From: a virus
Length of the DNA: 20,137 nucleotides
Strand: one strand, 5' to 3'
IMG/VR virus record: IMGVR_UViG_3300032360_000065
Coordinates: 1 to 20,137 of that record
The stretch's first letter is position 1, and the number at the start of each line of letters is the position of its first letter. A program made the translations under genes and the position numbers. Below the pieces are notes generated by a model. That model saw only the letters and a program-made list of their open reading frames with translations, ran no database searches and was not told the DNA's origin. Shown in pieces: positions 1 through 5,925 of this stretch.

Positions 1-927
1 ACATTCCATCATTATCTCAGTTAAACAAGCTACCATATTGACTTCTTGATCTGCTACAAAGGCCGACTTATAAGAATAATCAGCAATTGTTAATACTGCT
101 TGTGGAATACTTTGCTTTTCAAATTTTACATTTAAATTATCATAAATTTGACGATACAATCTCACATGATCATTATCAATATTTTGTGCTACCCATTTCC
201 TCATACTGGAAAAATCTTTTCCTTTCAAAGCTACAAATAATTCATTAAAGTTTTCATCAGATGATTGTTTAAGAATACCATCATCAATAATACCATTTAA
301 AGAATACTTTTGTAACTCATTAATCACTCTACGAAAATCTGGAAAATGTTTCATAATCAATTCTACTAAAACACTTTCTTCGTATTTTACTCCCTCTTCG
401 GTTAATATTCGTTTAACATTTACCAACATCTCCATACCAAGAGGCGGTTTATCATCTTTGCTAATGATAAAATCAACAACTGAACATCGAGAATGTAATG
501 CTGGTATAATTCGATTCTTAAAATTACAAGTAAATATAAAGCGACAATTCTTTGAAAATTCTTCTATGACTCCCCTCAATGCTGGTTGCACAGAATCTTT
601 ATTCATGTAATCAGCCTCATCAATAATAATGACCTTCTTCCCACCGGAGAGACTTACAGTGCTGGCATAATTCACAACGGTTGTTCTCAAGGTATCAATC
701 ATACGACCTTCATCACTTCCGTTTATCATCAACCAATCACAATCCAATTGATTGCATAATGCCTTTGCTACCGTAGTCTTTCCAATCCCGGGACATCCGG
801 TGAGAAGAAGGTTCGGCACCTCTTTCGAATCAACAATACTCTGAAACATAGTTTTAAGTTGATTTGGTAAAATACAATTTGCAATCTTATCTGGTCTATA
901 CTTTTCTACCCATAATGTATTATTCAT
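1..927 (-). CDS. 44: Clamp loader large subunit gp44 (3' end cut by window edge)
   Basis: This is the ATPase subunit of the T4-type clamp loader, which with gp62 opens the gp45 ring and loads it on primer-template DNA. The translation starts MNNTLWVEKYRP, the usual clamp-loader opening. It has Walker A GCPGIGKT at about residues 44-51, Walker B VIIIDEAD at 99-106 and the clamp-loader SRC motif (HSRC) at about 145-148. Only 309 codons are visible before the window ends. T4 gp44 has about 319 residues, so just the last few are missing. The start ATG has a GGAG ribosome site 6-7 nt upstream, inside the end of the small ORF before it. It follows gp45 and two micro-ORFs in one minus-strand operon, and gp62 would be expected next, outside the window. 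Confidence 0.95.
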   Translation of the reverse strand, partial: MNNTLWVEKYRPDKIANCILPNQLKTMFQSIVDSKEVPNLLLTGCPGIGKTTVAKALCNQLDCDWLMINGSDEGRMIDTLRTTVVNYASTVSLSGGKKVIIIDEADYMNKDSVQPALRGVIEEFSKNCRFIFTCNFKNRIIPALHSRCSVVDFIISKDDKPPLGMEMLVNVKRILTEEGVKYEESVLVELIMKHFPDFRRVINELQKYSLNGIIDDGILKQSSDENFNELFVALKGKDFSSMRKWVAQNIDNDHVRLYRQIYDNLNVKFEKQSIPQAVLTIADYSYKSAFVADQEVNMVACLTEIMMEC

Positions 928-929
928 AA

Positions 930-1091
930 TCACTCCATACTTTTAGGTCTATCATCTTCAAACATCTCTGTCATTTCTTCTTCCATACTTTTATCCGTTG
1001 GATATAAAATTTTATTCTTATGTTTCTTTTTCTTCTTCTTCTTATCTGTTAATGTCACCATTTCCCATTCCCTACCAAATTTATCTTTCAT
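930..1091 (-). CDS. 53-aa lysine-rich small protein between gp45 and gp44
   Basis: A short ORF runs from an ATG at 1091 to a TGA just before gp44. It encodes about 53 residues: a short N-terminal stretch (MKDKFGREWEMV), a run of seven lysines at about residues 17-23, then an acidic, methionine-rich tail (SMEEEMTEMFEDD). Its ATG overlaps the stop of the preceding 30-aa ORF (ATGA), and its stop is 2 nt from the gp44 start, so it fills the interval with no waste. It is not RpbA by size or sequence. I recognise no domain. The basic-then-acidic layout would fit a small nucleic-acid or protein-binding factor, but that is inference. It is likely a real gene because of the exact packing, though small ORFs can be spurious. 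Confidence 0.6.
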   Translation of the reverse strand: MKDKFGREWEMVTLTDKKKKKKKHKNKILYPTDKSMEEEMTEMFEDDRPKSME

Positions 1092-1180
1092 AATCTACCC
1101 ACCCATCCCATAAAAAAGATTAAAGCTATAATTGATCCTAAACCAAGAACACAATCTCTCAATTTTTCCCAATCACTCAT
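1088..1180 (-). CDS. 30-aa putative single-pass membrane micro-protein
   Basis: An ATG at 1180, overlapping the last 8 nt of gp45, opens a 30-residue ORF. It has a polar N-terminus (MSDWEKLRDC) and one hydrophobic segment (LGLGSIIALIFFMGWVG) able to cross a membrane. Its TGA overlaps the ATG of the next small ORF. A longer upstream extension of this frame runs antisense-like through gp45 coding sequence and is not believable. No good ribosome site is seen, so expression would depend on coupling to gp45 translation. The tight stop/start overlaps on both sides support it, but its size makes it tentative. Confidence 0.42.
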   Translation of the reverse strand: MSDWEKLRDCVLGLGSIIALIFFMGWVGRL

Positions 1181-1841
1181 AATCACTAGTAGGTTCCAAT
1201 GCAATCCAATATTCCAACTCCAACTCAGTATGTTTAAAATGCGAAATACCCTTAGAGGATATAGCAACATTATAATCACCCGGAATGATTTTAAGATTCT
1301 CTTTCTTCAAAACAACATTAAATTTATTCGTAACACCTTCCCCAACTTCCATTGAAAGTCCATGTTCCGAATCATTCTTTTTATTTGTTGCGCCCATAAT
1401 AATCTTACCAGACTTTTCACAACCTTTAAAATAAATATCATTTAACTGAAGAACAGTTGCTGAATTTTCCATGCTGGTAAAGACATCCTTTTTAAGTGTA
1501 AACTGAATTTCACACTCGGGCATATCAATATCTTTTTCTGGTTTTACAATATAATCTATATCTGCATAACGATAATCACATTTTGTTGTACCGGAGGAAA
1601 TGGTAACGTCATTATCATTGAAAGACAAATCAGGATCATCCATTGTAGATAACAGACCTAAAAATTTAGTTAAATCATAAATAGCAAATCCTTTTGGAAA
1701 ATCTTCTTCGACTTTGGCGTGCGCAAGAATATTCTTTAAAGAATTAACTGTTTTAAGTTTACTGCCTATTGTGACTGCAATAGATTGGTTAATATTAGAA
1801 AAGTTTTTTAAAACCTCAAGTGTTGCCGAACTTAATTTCAT
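1173..1841 (-). CDS. 45: Sliding clamp gp45
   Basis: This is the T4-type DNA polymerase processivity clamp. It forms a trimeric ring loaded by gp44/62 and also acts as the mobile activator of late transcription through gp55 and gp33. It is 222 residues long, close to the 228 of T4 gp45. The N-terminus (MKLSSATLEVLKNFSNINQSI) and the pattern of beta-rich segments (FAIYDLTKFLGLLSTMDDPDL, CDYRYADIDYIV) match the family. The start overlaps the stop of the upstream 151-aa gene by ATGA and has an AAGGGAGAG ribosome site. The order 45 then 44 in the same operon agrees with the T4 core. Confidence 0.93.
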   Translation of the reverse strand: MKLSSATLEVLKNFSNINQSIAVTIGSKLKTVNSLKNILAHAKVEEDFPKGFAIYDLTKFLGLLSTMDDPDLSFNDNDVTISSGTTKCDYRYADIDYIVKPEKDIDMPECEIQFTLKKDVFTSMENSATVLQLNDIYFKGCEKSGKIIMGATNKKNDSEHGLSMEVGEGVTNKFNVVLKKENLKIIPGDYNVAISSKGISHFKHTELELEYWIALEPTSDYE

Positions 1842-2293
1842 GAATCTCTCCCTTTCAACATGTCATCCTTATCATATGGTTTTGGTTGTTCAAATGTAAC
1901 TGCTCCAGAGGCTGCATCAGAATGAGTTTCAAATTCATTACCAAGTGAAGGTTTTGTATCAGGATCTAAAACTGGTTCTTCAATTTTTGCTTTGCCTACC
2001 GTCTTATCTTTATCAATAGCCGCTTTTGCAGCTGCTTCCATTTTAGTAAAATCATTCTTTGCTTCTTCACCAAAGTATCCTTCACGAACACAATTCTGAA
2101 AATTTACAATCAAATTATGCATCAGATCCGGATCTTTCTTTGCCCAAGCTGCAGAAAATAAAATAACAGGATTAATGTTTCCTTTAGAATCCATCATTGG
2201 CTTATCACCAACACCTGCTAGTTCAACTGATCCGTCACTTCTAATTTTTAATGCAACATCACCTTTTCTTAACTTTAACATCTCGCGAGGCAT
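1838..2293 (-). CDS. Conserved-type phage protein of unknown function upstream of gp45
   Basis: This 151-residue soluble protein begins MPREMLKLRKGDVALKIRSDG. A folded-looking N-terminal half (ELAGVGDKPMMD, NPVILFSAAWAKKDPDLMHNLIVNFQN) is followed by a low-complexity acidic and lysine-rich tail from about residue 85. I believe similar proteins occur beside gp45 in marine T4-like phages, but I cannot name a function. Its position directly before the clamp suggests a role with replication or late transcription. I looked for a C-terminal hydrophobic clamp-binding motif as in gp33 or gp55 and did not see one (it ends DDMLKGRDS), so I do not call it gp33. The start has an AGGA ribosome site overlapping the previous gene's stop region. 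Confidence 0.85.
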   Translation of the reverse strand: MPREMLKLRKGDVALKIRSDGSVELAGVGDKPMMDSKGNINPVILFSAAWAKKDPDLMHNLIVNFQNCVREGYFGEEAKNDFTKMEAAAKAAIDKDKTVGKAKIEEPVLDPDTKPSLGNEFETHSDAASGAVTFEQPKPYDKDDMLKGRDS

Positions 2294-2294
2294 A

Positions 2295-3452
2295 TTACCA
2301 TCCTATTCTTATATTAACATTACCATGATAACCTCTTTGTCTTGCTTTCCATCTATCTATAAAAAATGGTCTACGCAAAGGACCTAGACCTATATCATTC
2401 TTATAAAATGTTCTGAACTTTACTGGTTGTTGGAAGGTTCTTTTTGGTTGTATCGGTTGTGAGGCAACAGATTTATTAATTCTTTTTCTTGCGTTAAAAG
2501 AAACGCTAAGTAATTCTAATCGTCCAAATAAATTCTTTTTTAAAGAATGATTAAAATGTCTTTCAAAAGTCTGTAAATCAACAACAGCTTTTATAGAAAT
2601 ATCAGCATCATCTACATGAGCCACTTTTGTTATTCTTGGATTCACCACACACTCACCTACTCTATTACAAAGTATTCTTTCACTATAACGATTGTACCCG
2701 CTAGAAAATTTAATTGGAAAGTTCTTTATACCTCTCCCATTATACATAGCACGAACATTTAAATATATCTTAGATACAGTTAATGTCTTATTTACTTTCT
2801 CAAGATAAATATTATCTACAATATTTAGAATCTTCTCTCTAAATAAAATACCATACTCATTTTTATATTCATTAACCATTATAACACTATTATAGGTCTG
2901 AATACAAGGAAGAAGTTTCTCACTTTCTTTATAACCATCATAATAATATACTAACGCTTTTATAATATCACCATTAACATAAAATGCATCTCCTTGACGT
3001 AACATTAATGCAACACTTTGTAGTATATTATCAATGATTGCTTTTAAGGTTTCAAGAACAAGCTTCCTTTCAATAACAACAAATGAATAGTATAAATTAT
3101 TTCTAGAATCATACCATCCATCTTTTACTTGTGAACCCTCAAGAAGGAAATCTGTTTCTGACATAATAGAAGATTCAGAAACAGATTTGTCCCGACTATT
3201 ATAATCCAACGCAACAGAATTAACTTTAACTCTAATAGACTTAATTAATTCTGCTCGCGCAGATTCTGATGCGGTAATAGGACTCTTATCAGAAAGTCCA
3301 ACACCAACTAAGTACTTAGAATCAGGAAAACTCTTATGTCCTTTTCCAAGTACCCAGTCAGGAGCATCTGCATTTGCGATTGATGTATTGATTAAGAAAA
3401 TAAATGTAAACCAAAACATAACCACCAAAATAAATGTAAATAGCTCTTTCAT
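2295..3452 (-). CDS. Exported protein with LPP20/FlgT-like N-terminal domain
   Basis: The likely start is the ATG at 3452. It sits 1 nt past the upstream stop with a GAGGA ribosome site, whereas an earlier GTG in frame lies inside the previous gene. The 385-residue product has a signal peptide: a charged start, a hydrophobic stretch at about residues 4-22, and a plausible cleavage after SIANA (residues 24-28). The mature N-terminus has the pattern PDWVLGKG ... YLVGVGLS ... ASESARAELIKSI (about residues 31-74), which resembles the LPP20 lipoprotein/FlgT N-terminal family of outer-membrane-associated proteins. The remaining 250 residues are unrecognised and end in a basic, proline/arginine-rich tail. 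It follows two other exported proteins. A link to CsgG/LPP20-type envelope complexes is inference from domain resemblance and context. Confidence 0.75.
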   Translation of the reverse strand: MKELFTFILVVMFWFTFIFLINTSIANADAPDWVLGKGHKSFPDSKYLVGVGLSDKSPITASESARAELIKSIRVKVNSVALDYNSRDKSVSESSIMSETDFLLEGSQVKDGWYDSRNNLYYSFVVIERKLVLETLKAIIDNILQSVALMLRQGDAFYVNGDIIKALVYYYDGYKESEKLLPCIQTYNSVIMVNEYKNEYGILFREKILNIVDNIYLEKVNKTLTVSKIYLNVRAMYNGRGIKNFPIKFSSGYNRYSERILCNRVGECVVNPRITKVAHVDDADISIKAVVDLQTFERHFNHSLKKNLFGRLELLSVSFNARKRINKSVASQPIQPKRTFQQPVKFRTFYKNDIGLGPLRRPFFIDRWKARQRGYHGNVNIRIGW

Positions 3453-3453
3453 A

Positions 3454-4068
3454 CTATTCATCCTCAGCAAAGAAACCACGATTCTGATTTAATCGATTTG
3501 CTTCATCTTGCATTTCCACATGAAGCTTATCAGCTCTTTCTTTAATATCATCACGTATCTTTTGAGGGAGCTGTTGGAACTCTTTATTATTCTCAACATT
3601 TCGCTTAAAAGCATCGTAATCTAAACGAGCTAAAGAAAGAAACTCTTGGCGAGCGGGGATCTCAAAATGATCCACAATCACTACACCACGAAGTGTTTGA
3701 TGAACTACAACCTGCAATGCTACCTCTGCATTTTGTTCTTCGTTAGAAGCACCAAAGCCACCCATTGTAGTATGTGCTTGATAATCTTTTGTTAAAGAAG
3801 TCATATAAACTTCAAAAACTTTTCCAAGATCACCCCTTGCTCTATCATCTGCAATAGTTCTCTGTAGCGAATAGTTTTTAATACCGGTAGCAGATCCCAC
3901 ACCATAAAATGCTTTACCTTTAGAATCCGACCATGCGCCGCCACCTAAAAGAACCCATTTTGGAGGATCATATTCCACCAAAGCTTTTGGTGGTTCTGGC
4001 ATTGTTGGAATACCGGCACAAGCCGTTCCCATCAATATCAGAATTGTAATCATAATAAAATTTTTCAT
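3454..4068 (-). CDS. LPP20-like probable lipoprotein
   Basis: A 204-residue exported protein with an N-terminal hydrophobic segment and a cysteine at about residue 17 (LILMGTAC, followed by AGIP). This resembles a lipoprotein signal, although the position -3 residue (Gly) departs from the usual lipobox. The mature part carries the LPP20-type pattern: PPKWVLLGGGAW, then AFYGVGSATG, then RTIADDRARGDLGKVF (about residues 35-85). Its middle section contains a beta-rich stretch, VALQVVVHQTLRGVVIVDHF. The start overlaps the previous stop by ATGA and has a GGAGAGGG ribosome site. This gene and its downstream neighbour share the same domain pattern, so they may be ancient paralogues working in one envelope complex. 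Such proteins are unusual in a replication operon. Confidence 0.78.
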   Translation of the reverse strand: MKNFIMITILILMGTACAGIPTMPEPPKALVEYDPPKWVLLGGGAWSDSKGKAFYGVGSATGIKNYSLQRTIADDRARGDLGKVFEVYMTSLTKDYQAHTTMGGFGASNEEQNAEVALQVVVHQTLRGVVIVDHFEIPARQEFLSLARLDYDAFKRNVENNKEFQQLPQKIRDDIKERADKLHVEMQDEANRLNQNRGFFAEDE

Positions 4069-4445
4069 CTTACTGCCCTCTCCATCTGATTAAAAATAAC
4101 TGCTTTCTTCTTTCGGAAATACTCTGCAATTTCCATTTCATACCGCCTACTTCTTTCAATAATATTTTGAATCTCTCTATCATATTGTGCTTGAGAAATT
4201 CGACCTGTATTATATCTAGAACAGAGTTCTTGATATTCAGCAACCATATACTGCACACTTCCGCTCCAATCAACACCCCGTGAATCTTTGAATGCGATTT
4301 CAGGTCCAACTCCAAAACCCCATCCACCAAACTTCCATCCCAATGCTATAGCAAATTCTTTTTTATCCATGACCTCGCAGTCCTGTTTCTCAACAGCATC
4401 TGCTATTCCGGTCATGAATAATAATAGAAATAATATGTAACGCAT
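4065..4445 (-). CDS. Small exported protein, first of the secreted trio
   Basis: This 126-residue product begins with a clear signal peptide (MRYILFLLLFMTGIADA, likely cleaved after ADA). The mature protein has a short glycine-rich section (ALGWKFGGWGFGVGPEIAF, about residues 34-52), two cysteines (Cys23 and one near residue 75), and a helical, charged C-terminus with a YQELCSRYNTGRIS segment. Proteins of this kind are, to my recollection, found next to LPP20/CsgG-like genes in bacteria. I cannot name the family with confidence. Its ATG overlaps the stop of the AAA+ gene (TAATG), so all three secreted genes are co-transcribed with that ATPase. An alternative 86-residue frame in the same place is a shadow. 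Confidence 0.75.
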   Translation of the reverse strand: MRYILFLLLFMTGIADAVEKQDCEVMDKKEFAIALGWKFGGWGFGVGPEIAFKDSRGVDWSGSVQYMVAEYQELCSRYNTGRISQAQYDREIQNIIERSRRYEMEIAEYFRKKKAVIFNQMERAVR

Positions 4446-5686
4446 TAGAACGGTACCTGATCGTCTTTATTCTCAATTGGCTTTGCATCTTCTGTATCAT
4501 CCGATTCTACATCACCCTCTAATGATACACCCGCATCAACCTTTGTATATAAATCCGAAAAGGATTCTTTTGTCTCTGTGTCAAAACGTTCAAGACACAT
4601 CACTACAGATTTCATTTTATCACCAAAGATGACAAATGATTTCGTAATATCAATCAACCTTCGGGTGGTGATAATTTCATCAACAGCACCTTCTTTATAA
4701 GATTGTCGAATTACATCCGCCCATTTAACTAACTTATCTACAAAGTCATCTTCCTGAATATCATGAACGGAAAATTGCTTCTTAAGTATTTTAGCTTCAT
4801 AAGCAGCTGAAGGATATTCTTGATAAAAGGTAGCTGAAAAACGATCAAGAAATGCTTCATTCAAGATATTGGTTCCCATGAAACGTCCATCTTCAGAACC
4901 CTTACCTTTTGTATTAGCCGTTGCCACAATATTAAAACCGGGCTTCGGATAAACCACTTCATTAATCTTCTTCAAATAAATTGGCTGACCTTCCATGATC
5001 GGTTGTAAGCACATAATCTTATGTGATGCTAAGTCAATTTCATCAATAAGTGCAACAGCACCGGTTCGCATAGCGACGATGATAGGACCATCCTGCCAAA
5101 CCGTTTCACCGTTAACTAATCGGAAACCACCAAGCAAGTCATCCTCATCCGTCTCAACAGTAATGTTAACACGAACGAAGTCACGTTTAAGTTTAGCACA
5201 AACTTCCCGAATCATGGAGGTCTTGCCGTTACCAGAAAGACCAGTAACAAACAGCGGATAAAATATTCGCTTCTCTAAAACGGTCTTAATGTCTTTAAAA
5301 TGTCCCCAAGATACATATTGAGGATCTCTTTTAGGAATGAGGTTAATAATAAAAGGAGCCGCATTAGCAACTACTTTCGGTTTCACCGGAGCTTCAGATA
5401 AAACTTCCCAATCAGATTCGAGAGTTTTTTGCTTCTCTTCCACTTTACTTGCTTCAATGCTAACTGTAGCATTCCCAGCAAATGAAAATAGACCCGGTTC
5501 AACTTCACAATGTCTTTTCAAGACGATTTTATAAATGGCAGGCCATTTACTTTTTAAATCCTCACCACATGAAACGAGCGCACTTTTGGCTTGTTCCAAT
5601 GTGAATGCTCCAACACCATAGAGCTTATCAATTTCTGCTTTGAAAGCTCTGCGAGTTGAAGTTGAATTCATATCAAGCTTCTTCAT
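4445..5686 (-). CDS. cobS: CobS-like MoxR-family AAA+ ATPase
   Basis: A 413-residue AAA+ ATPase of the MoxR/CobS type, the version often labelled cobS in marine T4-like phages. The sequence has an N-terminal domain of about 110 residues, Walker A GLSGNGKT at 149-156, Walker B VALIDEID at 211-218, sensor-1 NIVATANT at about 252-259 and LDRFS at about 280-284. MoxR-type ATPases pair with VWA-domain proteins, and the VWA gene lies immediately upstream. No other cobalt-chelatase subunit is visible, so a protein or metal-remodelling role is more likely than cobalamin synthesis. The start ATG has AGGAG 11 nt upstream. The gene has its own consensus promoter at 5730-5758. The acidic C-terminus (ESDDTEDAKPIENKDDQ) is a flexible tail. 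Confidence 0.9.
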   Translation of the reverse strand: MKKLDMNSTSTRRAFKAEIDKLYGVGAFTLEQAKSALVSCGEDLKSKWPAIYKIVLKRHCEVEPGLFSFAGNATVSIEASKVEEKQKTLESDWEVLSEAPVKPKVVANAAPFIINLIPKRDPQYVSWGHFKDIKTVLEKRIFYPLFVTGLSGNGKTSMIREVCAKLKRDFVRVNITVETDEDDLLGGFRLVNGETVWQDGPIIVAMRTGAVALIDEIDLASHKIMCLQPIMEGQPIYLKKINEVVYPKPGFNIVATANTKGKGSEDGRFMGTNILNEAFLDRFSATFYQEYPSAAYEAKILKKQFSVHDIQEDDFVDKLVKWADVIRQSYKEGAVDEIITTRRLIDITKSFVIFGDKMKSVVMCLERFDTETKESFSDLYTKVDAGVSLEGDVESDDTEDAKPIENKDDQVPF

Positions 5687-5729
5687 AATGTATGTAACTC
5701 CTATCAGTTAATATTCAATTCTTATATAT

Positions 5730-5758
5730 ATTATAACAAATTTTCACGGGTTTGTCAA
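5730..5758 (-). promoter_or_regulatory. Consensus sigma70-type promoter for the AAA+ gene
   Basis: On the minus strand TTGACA (5758-5753) is followed after exactly 17 bp by TATAAT (5735-5730), with TG one base before the -10 (extended -10). Both hexamers are perfect consensus matches. Transcription would start near 5723, giving a leader of roughly 35-40 nt. This is how a strong early phage promoter read by host polymerase looks. Confidence 0.9.
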
Positions 5759-5807
5759 GGAAAAAGCGCCATTGTAACCCATTGAAAACAAACAATAAGT
5801 GAAAATA
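5753..5807 (-). repeat. 55-bp direct repeat, copy A (upstream of the AAA+ gene)
   Basis: These 55 bp are identical, base for base, to 8325-8379. In both copies the minus-strand 3' end of the repeat is the TTGACA -35 box, so the repeat covers the -35 and about 50 bp upstream of it, while the -10 regions and leaders differ. It contains a GTTACA motif, and a second GTTACA lies just outside at 5810-5815. It is most likely a shared promoter/operator or UP-like element. Confidence 0.95.
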
Positions 5808-5851
5808 AATGTAACTCCTTATATTTAAAGGTTTTATTGGCTCGTTTAACG

Positions 5852-5919
5852 GCGATATAAGGCGATGTTATTTGACCCATATCCTACTATGTATTGAGGT
5901 AAATATCGCATTAAATCGC
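5852..5919 (-). repeat. Imperfect inverted repeat downstream of the VWA gene
   Basis: GCGATATAAGGCGAT (5852-5866) and ATCGCATTAAATCGC (5905-5919) are inverted copies with 13 of 15 positions matching, separated by 38 nt. It lies directly after the VWA stop codon. It could fold in the transcript as a 3' structure, or be four GCGAT protein-binding half sites. There is no U-tract, so a simple rho-independent terminator is not supported. Confidence 0.5.
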
Positions 5920-5925
5920 TGTATA

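Larger units (their letters stand above)
5687..5925. other. 239-bp intergenic regulatory region upstream of the AAA+ gene
   Basis: This gap holds no ORF. From the VWA stop towards the AAA+ start it contains an imperfect inverted repeat (5852-5866/5905-5919), a CCTTATATTTAAAGG motif at 5817-5831 also found downstream of hsp20, the 55-bp duplicated element (5753-5807) and the promoter (5730-5758). The transcribed leader of about 35 nt carries the ribosome site. Confidence 0.8.

Noticed and set aside
1181-1279. Upstream extension of the 30-aa micro-ORF into gp45
   Set aside because: It lies entirely in another frame of gp45, has no ribosome site, and its composition is not protein-like. Only the part from the ATG at 1180 is kept.
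1838-2293. Calling the 151-aa gene gp33 (late transcription co-activator)
   Set aside because: It is longer than T4 gp33 and lacks a C-terminal hydrophobic clamp-binding motif.
4070-4330. 86-aa minus-strand frame within the first exported protein
   Set aside because: It overlaps the signal-peptide-bearing 126-aa gene in a different frame and has no start signal.
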